64,000 nucleotides of DNA from positions 788,089 through 852,088 of the forward strand of contig NZ_CM001484.1 in the NCBI RefSeq assembly GCF_000243395.2, read 5' to 3'. Every line of letters begins with the position of its first letter. Position 1 is the first letter of the stretch. The notes under the pieces were generated by a model. That model was not told the origin of the DNA, searched no databases, and saw only the letters and a list, made by a program, of their open reading frames with translations. The position numbers and the translations under genes were made by a program. The DNA is from Saccharomonospora glauca K62. Its GTDB lineage: Bacteria; Actinomycetota; Actinomycetes; Mycobacteriales; Pseudonocardiaceae. This document shows, piece by piece, positions 34,246-42,551 of the stretch.

Positions 34246-35357
34246 CGGAGACCGCGGAAGTCACGAGAGCGGCACTGGACCTGCCCGACCAGTTCGCGCG
34301 TCGCATGCGGACCGACGACGCGGCCATCGACTCCGCCGTGAGTGGGCAGACGGCGTTACGGACGTCGTTGGACGAGGTCCGTAGCACGGCCTCGGCCCAG
34401 CGCGTGTTGCTGGCGGAACGGTCGTCGGGCAACGCCACGGACAACGCCGTCGGTACCTCGCAGGCGTTGGAGGACGAGGTCCAGCAGCTGCTCGACGAGA
34501 GCATCGAGATCGAGAACGCGGTAGTCGAGGCCGCGGAGGCCCTCAAGGTGGGGCAGATCGAGAACGATCGGATCCGCGAGGAGATCATCCGCGAGATCAG
34601 CAGGACCATGAAGGCGGTCGCGGCGGCGAAGCAGACTCCGCCGATACCGACGGGCGGCCAGGCGGCCGTGCGGGAGCTGATGATCAGGCTTCAGCAGCGG
34701 ATCGCCGAACTCACCGGCCAGGCGGCCGACGTCAGCGACCGCACGTTGTCCACCTTGACCGACATCGCGGGGAAGCTCGGTCGTGACAGCGGGACGACCA
34801 CGAGCAGCGCGAGCACCGAGGTTGCGTCGTCGTTCAACTCGCAGGGCGCTACCGGAGGCGGTGGTGGCGGCGGAGGGGGAGGAGGCGGCGGTTACGGCGG
34901 CGGTGGCGGTGTCGTGACCAAGCCTCGTCTCCCGGTGGCGATTCCCCCGCAGCCGGGTACCGGCGTGAAGATCAACCTGCCGAACGGGAAGACGGTCGAG
35001 GCGCCGAACGAGACGGCCGCCAAGGCCGTGCGCGCGGCGCTGTCGCAGCTCGGCGTTCCCTACGTGTGGGGCGGAACGCAGCGCGGTGTGGGGTTGGACT
35101 GCAGCGGGCTCACCATGACGTCGTACCGCGAAGCGGGGCTCGAGATCCCTCGGCTCGCGCAGCAGCAGACGGTGGGGGCGGAGGTGCCGTCGCAGGACCA
35201 GCTGCTGCCCGGTGACCTCGTGGTGTGGTCGGGCCACGTCGCGATGGTGATCGGCGACGGCCTCATGATCGAGGCCGGTGACCCGGTGAGCATCAACCCC
35301 ATCCGCACCACCAACGCGGGGCAGCAGTTCATCGGCTTCTACCGGCCCACCGGATAG
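34242..35357 (+). CDS. NlpC/P60 domain protein, possible type VII effector
   Basis: This 371-residue protein has no signal peptide. Residues 1-200 are helical and coiled-coil-like (EDEVQQLLDESIEIENAVVE, RELMIRLQQRIAELTGQ). A glycine-rich linker spans residues 205-223. The last 120 residues are an NlpC/P60 cysteine peptidase domain, with catalytic cysteine in LDCSGLTMTSY and histidine in WSGHVAMVIGDG. Such domains cut cell-wall peptides. Absence of a signal peptide and the 4-base overlap with an EspC-like gene suggest export by a type VII system, or a toxin whose partner is the YbaB-like pair downstream. Confidence 0.85.
   Translation: MTETAEVTRAALDLPDQFARRMRTDDAAIDSAVSGQTALRTSLDEVRSTASAQRVLLAERSSGNATDNAVGTSQALEDEVQQLLDESIEIENAVVEAAEALKVGQIENDRIREEIIREISRTMKAVAAAKQTPPIPTGGQAAVRELMIRLQQRIAELTGQAADVSDRTLSTLTDIAGKLGRDSGTTTSSASTEVASSFNSQGATGGGGGGGGGGGGGYGGGGGVVTKPRLPVAIPPQPGTGVKINLPNGKTVEAPNETAAKAVRAALSQLGVPYVWGGTQRGVGLDCSGLTMTSYREAGLEIPRLAQQQTVGAEVPSQDQLLPGDLVVWSGHVAMVIGDGLMIEAGDPVSINPIRTTNAGQQFIGFYRPTG
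34854..34910 (+). repeat. Glycine-codon low-complexity tract
   Basis: Nineteen codons encode thirteen glycines, a tyrosine and five glycines. The run of GGN codons is a flexible linker in the NlpC/P60 protein and a likely site of length variation. Confidence 0.9.
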
Positions 35358-35418
35358 GTTTGCCCGTGATGTCGGGTGACAGTGGGTGGCGGTGTTCGTC
35401 GAGGCTTGTGGGGGTGTG

Positions 35419-35820
35419 ATGGAGTTCGACGCGGAACGGGAAGCGGATCGGATCGACGAGCAGGTGCGGCAGACCTCACAACGGGCCGCCGATCAGTTTG
35501 CCCGTGTGGGTTCCGTCACCGCAAGCGCGGAGTCGGGCGACGGTGCGATCCGGGTCGAGGTCGCGCCCGGAGGACTGCTCACGAACGTGCGGCTGACCCA
35601 TGCCGCCTTGCGGTCGGGTACCGACGCGCTCGCGCAGCAGATTCTGGCTTTGGCCCACACGGCCACGCGTCGAGCGGGCGATCGGATGTATCGCGTGCTG
35701 TCCCCCGTCCTCGGTCCCGACGGTGACGCCACGTTGGCGTCGCTGGGCTACGAGCCGTTGCCCGAGGACGAGGAGGAGGACGACTACTCGGTGTGGGACG
35801 GAAGGGGACGGACGCGGTGA
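35419..35820 (+). CDS. YbaB/EbfC-family protein
   Basis: This 133-residue protein has a YbaB/EbfC-like fold: amino-terminal helix (FDAEREADRIDEQVRQTSQRA), central beta sheet (GAIRVEVAPGGLLTNVRLTH), carboxy-terminal helix (GTDALAQQILALAHTATRRA) and an acidic tail (EDEEEDDY). Classical YbaB binds DNA as a dimer. Paralogues in actinobacterial secretion loci are common and may instead be structural or chaperone-like. It overlaps the next gene by 4 bases. The ATG at 35419 follows a G-rich stretch. Confidence 0.75.
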   Translation: MEFDAEREADRIDEQVRQTSQRAADQFARVGSVTASAESGDGAIRVEVAPGGLLTNVRLTHAALRSGTDALAQQILALAHTATRRAGDRMYRVLSPVLGPDGDATLASLGYEPLPEDEEEDDYSVWDGRGRTR

Positions 35821-36368
35821 TCGAGCAGGTGCCGGTTGGAGGCGCAAGCACCAGGGACCTCATCGCTCAGGCCCGCGCGCGTCGGGAGGCGTTGGCGTCC
35901 GTGGACGCGCTCATGGCGCAGGCCACGGGAACCGCGCACGACGTCGACAACACGATGGAGTTGACGGTGGACGCGCGCGGCAAGTTGCTGCGGCTGTGGC
36001 TCGCGCCCTCGGCGGTGAACTGGGGGCCCGAGCGGCTCGGCTCCCTGCTGGTCGAGGTCGCGCAGGTGGCGATGCGGGAGGCCATCCAGGCGAGTTACAA
36101 CATGGTGGCGTTGCGGCTGGGGGAGGACATGACGTACCTCATCGAGCAGCTCTCCGGCATGCCCGCGCCCGCCCGTGACCCGGAGGCCGACACGGGGATC
36201 ACGGTGGAGGAGTTCCAGCGACGGCGTGAGGAGCGCCTCCGGGAGACCGAGCGGCGTACGGGAGGTGCGACGCGGGTTCGACGGGACGTCGGGGGAGCCG
36301 CCGTGCAGGATGAGGACGACTACGACCTCGACACTTTCGACCCGGCGACGCTGCGGTCGGACCGATAG
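35817..36368 (+). CDS. Second YbaB/EbfC-like protein
   Basis: This 183-residue protein shares the layout of its neighbour: helix (TRDLIAQARARREALASVDA), sheet region (NTMELTVDARGKLLRLWLAP), then a long helix (LGSLLVEVAQVAMREAIQAS). The last 55 residues are charged and probably disordered (RRREERLRETERR, DEDDYDLDTFD). The GTG overlaps the stop of the first YbaB-like gene (GTGA). Together the four genes from 33904 form one overlapping transcription unit. No function can be assigned beyond the fold. Confidence 0.7.
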   Translation: MIEQVPVGGASTRDLIAQARARREALASVDALMAQATGTAHDVDNTMELTVDARGKLLRLWLAPSAVNWGPERLGSLLVEVAQVAMREAIQASYNMVALRLGEDMTYLIEQLSGMPAPARDPEADTGITVEEFQRRREERLRETERRTGGATRVRRDVGGAAVQDEDDYDLDTFDPATLRSDR

Positions 36369-36428
36369 GGGACCCCCCCTGCGAAGCGCGCTTCGAGGCC
36401 CTGTATAGTCATCGGTACAAACGAACAC

Positions 36429-36501
36429 GGGGCTATGGCGCAGCTGGTAGCGCACCTCACTGGCAGTGAGGGGGTCAGGGGTTCGAGTCCCCTTAGCTCC
36501 A
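36429..36501 (+). tRNA. tRNA-Ala (GGC)
   Basis: A 73-base cloverleaf with acceptor stem GGGGCTA/TAGCTCC (one G-U pair). The anticodon stem CCTCA/TGAGG encloses loop CTGGCAG, giving anticodon GGC for GCC codons. The T arm is AGGGG-TTCGAGT-CCCCT. CCA is not encoded. Confidence 0.93.
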
Positions 36502-36509
36502 CGTCACGG

Positions 36510-36547
36510 ACGAGGCCCGAAACCGAGAGCACGGTTTCGGGCCTCGT
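36510..36547 (+). terminator. Terminator after tRNA-Ala
   Basis: ACGAGGCCCGAAACCG and CGGTTTCGGGCCTCGT form a perfect 16-bp stem with a 6-base loop, 8 bases past the tRNA. From its end to 36778 no gene or other structure was seen. Confidence 0.85.
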
Positions 36548-36778
36548 CGTTGTGTCGGGTCGAGATCTCCCTCGGGTGGCGCGTCGGGTCGGAGACTCAC
36601 GTCACATTCGGCCGCGATGTGGGCGGGAGTCGGGTCGGAGCGCCGTGGTCGGCTCGTCGTCATCGACGCTCGGCGACCCCAATGATGCTGGTGGTCGGCG
36701 TCGGCCGGTCGAGGGTGCCGGTACGGGTGAACCCCGTCGGGGCCGAGCCGCGTTCCCGCGGCTCGGCTCGTCGCCGCG

Positions 36779-36988
36779 TCATTTCCGCAGTTGCGGCCCC
36801 AGAACGAGTAGTACGCCGAGGACCGCCATGACGACGTGCAACGGCAGGCGGTACCCCTCCAGGGCGTCGACGTGGTTCAGCAAAAACCAGCTCGGACCGT
36901 CTCCCAGGATGTTGTTGACCGTTCCCCCGATGCCCTGGATTCCCAGCAGGACGCCGAGGGGTTCCAGAAGGCCGAACTTCTTTCTCAT
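36779..36988 (-). CDS. Small two-segment membrane protein
   Basis: A 69-residue protein (MRKKFGLLEPLGVLLGIQGI, later LPLHVVMAVLGVLLVLGP) with two hydrophobic helices joined by a polar loop holding GDGPSWFLLNHV. No family is recognised. It is divergent from the TetR gene at 37118, and two palindromes lie in the 129 bases between the starts, so it is the obvious regulated target. By analogy with small membrane proteins controlled by TetR regulators it could affect membrane stress or efflux, but nothing in the sequence shows this. Confidence 0.7.
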   Translation of the reverse strand: MRKKFGLLEPLGVLLGIQGIGGTVNNILGDGPSWFLLNHVDALEGYRLPLHVVMAVLGVLLVLGPQLRK

Positions 36989-37012
36989 GTCCCGTCCCCC
37001 AGTCTCATCAAA

Positions 37013-37075
37013 GCAATACAGATGTATTGCCTAGGTGGAGAACACTATGCCAGGGGCGACGAAGTATTGCAATAC
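37013..37075. promoter_or_regulatory. Palindromic operators between divergent TetR and membrane genes
   Basis: GCAATAC-n4-GTATTGC (37013-37030) and GTATTGCAATAC (37064-37075) use the same GTATTGC half-site in both arrangements. A -10-like TATGAT (37077-37082) for the TetR gene touches the second site. Inference: TetR binding represses both genes. Confidence 0.72.
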
Positions 37076-37117
37076 GTATGATTTGGACTTACTTGACGAG
37101 GGCAGGGGGTCGGTGAG

Positions 37118-37732
37118 GTGCGAGGTGTCGGGGCGGAGCATGAGGCGAGGCGGCGTGAGTTGGTGGAGGCCGCGCTGCGTGCGGTCGAGCGGGGCGGGGT
37201 CGACGCACTGACGTTCCGACGGGTGGCCGCCGAGGCTGGGGTCTCCCTCGGGCGCGTCCAGCACTACTTCTCGAATCGAACCGATCTGCTTCGCGCCACG
37301 TACGCGCACGTCCAGGAACTCACCCGGCAGCGCATCACCGCCGAACTCGCCGAGATCGGGAAGAACGCGCCGGGCCGGGTGGTGGTCCGGGCGATCCTGC
37401 ACTCCCTGGTGCCGGCGACGCCTTCCCGGCAGGCTCACCTGCGGGTGGCGCACCTGTTCGACACCGCCGCGATGGGGGACGCCGCCATGCTGCGGCAGCT
37501 TCGGGAAGGACACGCCGAGCTGCTCGACTTCCTCGCCTCCCAGTTGGACAGAGCTTGTCGGGACGAGGCGGTCGCGCGGGGTTTCGACCCCGCTCGTGCC
37601 GCGCTCGCGCTCCTCGCGCTCGCGGAAGGACTCGGCACCCTCGTGCTCATCGGCCATACGCCCGCGCCTCGGGCGCAGGACGTCCTCGACGAGGAGCTCG
37701 ACAAGGTGCTGGGGAGTGAAGACGGCCGCTGA
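37118..37732 (+). CDS. TetR family transcriptional regulator
   Basis: A 204-residue regulator. The helix-turn-helix covers about residues 12-55 (RRELVEAALRAVERGGVDAL, TFRRVAAEAGVSLGRVQHYF, then SNRTDLLRATY). The carboxy-terminal part is a BetI-like helical ligand domain (TRQRITAELAEIG, LRVAHLFDTAAMGD, RAALALLALAEGLGTLVL). It is divergent from a 69-residue membrane protein and flanked by palindromes it most likely binds. The GTG at 37118 gives a normal-length protein; other nearby GTGs in the frame would only shorten it slightly. Confidence 0.88.
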   Translation: MRGVGAEHEARRRELVEAALRAVERGGVDALTFRRVAAEAGVSLGRVQHYFSNRTDLLRATYAHVQELTRQRITAELAEIGKNAPGRVVVRAILHSLVPATPSRQAHLRVAHLFDTAAMGDAAMLRQLREGHAELLDFLASQLDRACRDEAVARGFDPARAALALLALAEGLGTLVLIGHTPAPRAQDVLDEELDKVLGSEDGR

Positions 37733-37841
37733 CGATCGACACCGTCACCCCGCACGGTTCCCCGAGCGTCGAGCAACCGGCGGGCCCGAAGCGCAGCGGG
37801 GCGGCCACCGCCAGCGGCCGGGCGCCCGAGTCGGGCGATGT

Positions 37842-38519
37842 TCACTCGGCCTCGTGGTGTTGCAGGTAGGCCAGCACGGCGAGGACTCGGCGGTGTCCCT
37901 GCTCGTCCTCGGGGAGATCGAGCTTGGCCAGGATGTTGCCGATGTGCTTGGCAACGGCCGCCTGGCTGATCGACAGACTGCGCGCGATGGCCGGGTTGCT
38001 CATGCCCTGTGCCATGAGGGCGAGCACCTCCTTCTCGCGCTTGCTCAGCCGGGAGACGGGGGACTCCGTGCGGTGTCGTGCCAGCAACGTGCGCACGACC
38101 TCCGGGTCGATCACGATTGCGCCCGCCGCGATGTCCTCCATGGTCCGCACGAACTCGCGGACGTCACCCACCCGGTCCTTCAGCAGGTAGCCGGTGGAGG
38201 AGGTACTGCTGCCGAGGAGTTCGGAGGCGTAGACCTTCTCCACGATCTGGCTCAGCACCAGGATGGGCAGCTCCGGTCGTCGCGCACGGAGTTCGAGTGC
38301 CGCGCGAAGCCCCTCGTCGGTGTGTCCCGGTGGCATTCGCACGTCGGTGATCACGATGTCGGGGTCGTGCTCAGCGGTCGCGGCCAGCAGGCTGTCGGCG
38401 TCGTTCACCGCCGCGGCCACGGTATGGCCGTACCGGCTCAGGAGATTGACCAGTCCGTCACGCAGCAGCGCTGAGTCCTCCGCGATGACCACTGTCAGCG
38501 GGACGCGGTCGCCGTCCAT
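37842..38519 (-). CDS. NarL/FixJ-family response regulator
   Basis: A 225-residue response regulator. The receiver has VVIAEDSALLRDGL, the phospho-acceptor aspartate in IVITDVRMPPGHTDEG and the lysine in GYLLKDRVGDV. The LuxR helix-turn-helix is at about residues 155-215 (LSKREKEVLALMAQGMSNPA, AAVAKHIGNILAKLDLP). It is clearly paralogous to the regulator at 25156-25797. Its ATG lies inside the 3' end of the kinase gene (25-base overlap), so the two are translationally coupled, or would be if the kinase frame were intact. Confidence 0.92.
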   Translation of the reverse strand: MDGDRVPLTVVIAEDSALLRDGLVNLLSRYGHTVAAAVNDADSLLAATAEHDPDIVITDVRMPPGHTDEGLRAALELRARRPELPILVLSQIVEKVYASELLGSSTSSTGYLLKDRVGDVREFVRTMEDIAAGAIVIDPEVVRTLLARHRTESPVSRLSKREKEVLALMAQGMSNPAIARSLSISQAAVAKHIGNILAKLDLPEDEQGHRRVLAVLAYLQHHEAE

Positions 38520-39759
38520 GGAATCTCCATTCGCAGTTCGGTCGGTCCGCCGGCCGGGCTGGCCAGCAGCAGTTTGCCACCCGTCGCGGCGACACGGTCC
38601 ACCATTCCCTGCAGCCCGGTGCCGCGAGCCGGGTCGGCTCCGCCGTGTCCGTTGTCCTTCACCGTGACCACCAGGGTGTCGCCGACACGGGAGCCGGTGA
38701 TGTCCACGCGGTCGGCACCGCTGTGCTTGACCGCGTTGCTGAGCGCCTCACTCACCGTGAAGTACACAGTGGACTCGATGAGGGGAGAAGGACGTTCGGG
38801 CAGCACGACGTTCGTCACCACGGTGAGGGGACAGCGGGCGGCGAGTTCGTCGAGTGCGGCGCCGATGCCCCCTCGGTGAGGACCTGCGGATGAATGCCTC
38901 GGACGAGTTCGCGCAGTTCGGTGAGGGCTTGCTTGGCGTCCCGTTGCGCGTCGGCCACCAGCCTGCTCGCGGCCTCGAGATCCCGGTTGTCCTCCAACTC
39001 CACCTGGGCGAGTCCCAAGGTCATCGACAGCGCCACGAGGCGTTGCTGGGCGCCGTCGTGGAGATCCCGTTCGATGCGTTTGCGTTCCACCTCGAACGCG
39101 TCGAGCAGCCGGGCGCGTGACCGACTGAGTTCGACGAGTCGGGCGCCCAGTTGGGCGCGGGTCGACGTGGACACCGAGCGCACGAGAGCCCTGCGGGCCG
39201 CCGCGGCGGCGACCCAGAGGTAGGAGACGGGGACGAGCAACAGCACACCGGCCACGGGCAGCAGCGGCCAGAAAGGCAAGGACCGCAGGGGCGGACCGCC
39301 GACGACCAGCTGATCACCGAAGATCAGCACGAGGACCGGTGTGGAGATCAGCGTGCCGACGGTCAGCAGCAGCCCCAGGGACACGATCGCTTCCACGGGC
39401 CACACCAGGAAGACGACCAACAACAGGTACCCGAACTCGCGCCAGGTTTCCCGTTTCCGAAGCGTCGGCCACGGTCGGGACCACGTCCACGGTCGCCGCG
39501 GGCGACTTTCCAATCCCGATCGGGCGCGATCGCGTGCGGCGAACACCGGACCGAGCGTGACGAGGGCCATGAGCGGCCAGACTCCGATGACCACCGGAAG
39601 CAGGAGCACCGTCACGAAGAGCCCGAGGAGCACCACCGGCAACCAGGAGAGACCAACGGCGCTGCCGACGAGGAGGTAACGGAGGGAAGTCCAAGGCGCT
39701 CGGGAGAACAACAGTTTCCGCGGGGGGAGAGGACAGCGTTTCCCAGCCGATCTCCGCAA
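38495..39759 (-). pseudogene. NarL-type sensor histidine kinase with a frameshift
   Basis: Two adjacent frames together encode one kinase. The first (from a TTG at 39759) holds the membrane sensor domain (YLLVGSAVGLSWLPVVLLGL, VEAIVSLGLLLTVGTLIST) and HisKA_3 with IERDLHDGAQQRLVALSM, then diverges after QVLTEG. The second (ending 38495) holds the ATPase domain (SEALSNAVKHSGADRV, VKDNGHGGAD, GTGLQGMVDR). On the coding strand a run of five G (38868-38872) sits at the break. With six G the frame would continue as EGGIGAALDELAARCPLTVV, the normal family linker. This is a one-base deletion in a homopolymer, or a sequencing error. The kinase is inactive if real. Confidence 0.8.
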
Positions 39760-39904
39760 CGCTCACCCCGTGGATGGTAGGGACGGCGACTTCCGTCGCG
39801 CCAGCGCGACCGGCGACGGTAGAGCTCGCTATACCCCGAGAACTCCTCCGGAGACGACTGTGTGGCCCCGGAAGGCGTGATTCGCTTCCTTCATAGCGGA
39901 CCAC

Positions 39905-40630
39905 GTGTTGCGGGTGCTGTCGCTGTGTCGCGCCTACGGCGAACGGGCGAACCCCGTGCGGGCGCTGACCGACGTCAGTTTCGACGTGGCCCGCGGCTCC
40001 TTCGTCGTCGTGATGGGGCCGTCGGGTTCGGGCAAGTCAACCCTGCTGCGCTGTGCTTCCGGCCTCGATCGCCCCACCTCGGGGGCCGTACTATTCGGGG
40101 ACACCGACCTGACCGGGTTGTCCGAGGTGGAGCTCACCGAGTTACGACGCAGGCGTATCGGATTCGTCTTCCAGGAGTACAACCTGCTGCCCGCGCTCAC
40201 GGTGGAACAGAACATCGCGTTGCCTCGCCACCTCGCCGGTGACGAGCCGCGCAAGGAAGAGCTCGACACCGTGCTGTCGTGGGTGTCCCTGCGGGAACTC
40301 CGTCATCGCAGACCCTCCGAGCTGTCGGGCGGTCAGCGGCAACGCGCGGCGATCGCTCGTGCGTTGGTGACCGAACCCGACATCGTGTTCGCCGACGAGC
40401 CGACGGGTGCGTTGGACTCCGGGTCCTCCGACGACGTGCTGCGGTTGCTGCGCTGGATGGCCGACGAACGTGAACGCGGCATCGTGATGGTGACCCACGA
40501 CCCGGTGGCGGCCGCGTTCGGCGACCGCGTGCTCTTCCTCGCGGACGGGAGGTTGGTCGACGTGGTGGAGACACCCACCGCCGAACTGGCCGCCGAGCGG
40601 ATGGCGCGCTTGGAGTTCCGAGAGGCCTGA
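39905..40630 (+). CDS. MacB-type ABC transporter ATP-binding protein
   Basis: A 241-residue ATPase with Walker [10 protein letters not shown] (about residue 38), Q-loop VFQEYNLLPAL, signature LSGGQRQRAAIARAL, Walker B IVFADEPTGALD and the H-loop in VMVTHDPVAA. It belongs to the LolD/MacB/BceA class that works with FtsX-like permeases; the permease gene starts 1 base after its stop. It is divergent from the frameshifted two-component system, a placement typical of transporters regulated by their neighbouring kinase. The GTG at 39905 lacks a clear ribosome binding site. Confidence 0.93.
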   Translation: MLRVLSLCRAYGERANPVRALTDVSFDVARGSFVVVMGPSGSGKSTLLRCASGLDRPTSGAVLFGDTDLTGLSEVELTELRRRRIGFVFQEYNLLPALTVEQNIALPRHLAGDEPRKEELDTVLSWVSLRELRHRRPSELSGGQRQRAAIARALVTEPDIVFADEPTGALDSGSSDDVLRLLRWMADERERGIVMVTHDPVAAAFGDRVLFLADGRLVDVVETPTAELAAERMARLEFREA

Positions 40631-40631
40631 C

Positions 40632-42512
40632 ATGCTCGTGCTGGCAGTGCGGACCTTGCGTGATCGTGCTTCCGCGTTCGTCGGGGCGTTCGTCGCCGCG
40701 GTCCTCGGCACGGCGATGCTGACCGCGGCGGTGGCGGTCATGACGTCGGCCGCCTCGGCTCCGGTGACGGGCGAGGCCAGGGAGGCCCTCGACGGGGTTT
40801 CCTCCGTGATCGGCTTCATGGCTGCACTTGCCGCCTTCCTCTCCGTCTTCATCGTGTCGAGTACGTTCGCCTTCGCCGTGGCCTCACGAGCGCGGGAGTT
40901 GGCTCTGCTGCGCATGGTCGGCGCCACGCCGAAGCAGGTGCGGCGGCTCGTCAGGACGGAGTCCCTGCTTGTCGGAGTGCTCGCCGCCGTTCTCGGATGT
41001 CTGCTGGGCTTACCGCTCGGTCTCGGGCTGGCCGGGTTCCTGGTGCTGGTCGGGGTCGCCCCGGTCGGGTTCACGCTCAGCTTCTCGGGGCCGACGTGGT
41101 ATGTCGCGGTGCCGATCTCCTTTGTCGTCGGGGTGCTCGTCACCTGGCTCGGAGCGGGCTCGGCCGCCAAGCGGGCGAGCCTTGCGAACCCGTCCGACGC
41201 GCTTCGGGAAGCCGACGTCGACGAGCGGGTGATGACCCGCAAACGGTGGGTCCTGGGGTCGGTGTTCCTGGTGCTCGGGATCGCCGGGGTCGCCGTCCTG
41301 CCCGTTCTGGCCGGTGACGTGCAGATCCCGATCGCGGTGTTTTTGGCCCAGCCGTTCGTCGTCGCGGCGGTCCTGTTCTCGCCGCTGTTCATCGGCGGGC
41401 TCAGCTCGTGGTTCGTGCGGGACCGCTCCGCGACCGGGACGGTCGCCAGGGCCAACCTGCGGGCCGGGGCCCGCCGTACCACTTCCACGGCGGCTCCGAT
41501 CACGCTCGCCGTCGGGATCTGCGGCTCGTTGCTCGGGGTGTCGCTGGTGATGGCCGCCGCGGGAGAGACGAGCCTTCGGCAGAGCTACGTCAGTGATCTC
41601 GTGGTCGAAGGCGGCGGGGCGACCGCCGACGAGATCCGGCGGGTTCCCGGCGTGGAGGAGGCGACCACGATCGGGCACACCAGGGTCAGGGCCGTGGTCG
41701 CGGATGGGGCCTGGGACCAACCGGTGGAGGCCACCGTGGTGGAACCCGAGACCATGCTGTCCGCCTTGCGGTTGGACGAGTTCGACGGCTCTCCGGATCG
41801 ATTGCACGGCCCGTCGGTGGCGCTCGGTCGGAACCTGGCGTGGTCCATGGGGTGGGAACTGGGCGGCGAGTACTCCGTTCGAATGCCGGACGGCTCGGAG
41901 CAACGGGTTCGGGTCGTCGGACTCTACCGGGACAGCGCGTTGATCCAGTCGATGCTGTTGCCGAACGACTTCGTCGCGGCGGAGACCTCCTCCGTGCACG
42001 TGTCGGCGATCGAGGAGAGCGACCGGGTGTGGGCCGCGGTGGGACAGCGGTGGCCCGATGCGTCGGTGACGTCCACCGAGGAGTGGCTGGAACCGCTGGT
42101 CGGAGAGCGGAACGGCGGCATGCGGTCGGGAGTCTGGCTGCTCAGCGGGTTCGCCCTGGTCTACACCCTGCTCGCCATCGCGAACACCACGGCGATGACC
42201 TTCCGCTCCCGGAGCCGGGAGTTCACGTCGTTGCGGCTCGTTGGAGCTCGGGTCGACCAAGTGCGGGAATTGGTGCGCAGTGAGTCGATCGCCCTCGGCG
42301 CGGCGGGCGCGCTGGTGGGTGGGCTGATCGCGCTCGCCACGTCGCTCGCGGTCTGGTTCGCGTTGCGCGCGAGTGTCCCGGACACCCCGTTCGTCCTGCC
42401 GATCTTCGAGGTTCTCGTCCTGTCCGGGGCGTGTGTCGTAATGGTGATCGCGGCTTCTCGTGCGGCCATGCCTCGATCCGAGGGCGGGCGAGTGGGTCGG
42501 TCGCGGGGGTAA
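40632..42512 (+). CDS. FtsX-like ABC transporter permease
   Basis: This 626-residue permease has two FtsX domains. The first is at residues 55-180 with SSTFAFAVASRARELALLRM and VGATPKQVRRLVRTE. The second is near the carboxy end, with YTLLAIANTTAMTFRSRSRE, then SLRLVGARVDQVRELVRSE and a last pair of membrane segments. A large extracytoplasmic region (about residues 310-500) lies between. With the ATPase gene just upstream it forms a MacB/BceAB-like system; such transporters export or sense lipids, peptides or antibiotics. The substrate is not inferable. Confidence 0.9.
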   Translation: MLVLAVRTLRDRASAFVGAFVAAVLGTAMLTAAVAVMTSAASAPVTGEAREALDGVSSVIGFMAALAAFLSVFIVSSTFAFAVASRARELALLRMVGATPKQVRRLVRTESLLVGVLAAVLGCLLGLPLGLGLAGFLVLVGVAPVGFTLSFSGPTWYVAVPISFVVGVLVTWLGAGSAAKRASLANPSDALREADVDERVMTRKRWVLGSVFLVLGIAGVAVLPVLAGDVQIPIAVFLAQPFVVAAVLFSPLFIGGLSSWFVRDRSATGTVARANLRAGARRTTSTAAPITLAVGICGSLLGVSLVMAAAGETSLRQSYVSDLVVEGGGATADEIRRVPGVEEATTIGHTRVRAVVADGAWDQPVEATVVEPETMLSALRLDEFDGSPDRLHGPSVALGRNLAWSMGWELGGEYSVRMPDGSEQRVRVVGLYRDSALIQSMLLPNDFVAAETSSVHVSAIEESDRVWAAVGQRWPDASVTSTEEWLEPLVGERNGGMRSGVWLLSGFALVYTLLAIANTTAMTFRSRSREFTSLRLVGARVDQVRELVRSESIALGAAGALVGGLIALATSLAVWFALRASVPDTPFVLPIFEVLVLSGACVVMVIAASRAAMPRSEGGRVGRSRG

Positions 42513-42551
42513 TCGGTTTCCCGACCCCGGTGGTCGGAGGAGGATCGCCTC

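Noticed and set aside
34854-34910. Possible tandem repeat or CRISPR-like array
   Set aside because: It is a run of glycine codons inside the NlpC/P60 gene. No spaced direct repeats of CRISPR type were seen anywhere.
36548-36778. Small ORFs between tRNA-Ala and the 69-residue membrane gene
   Set aside because: Frames here lack ribosome binding sites and have arginine-rich shadow composition.
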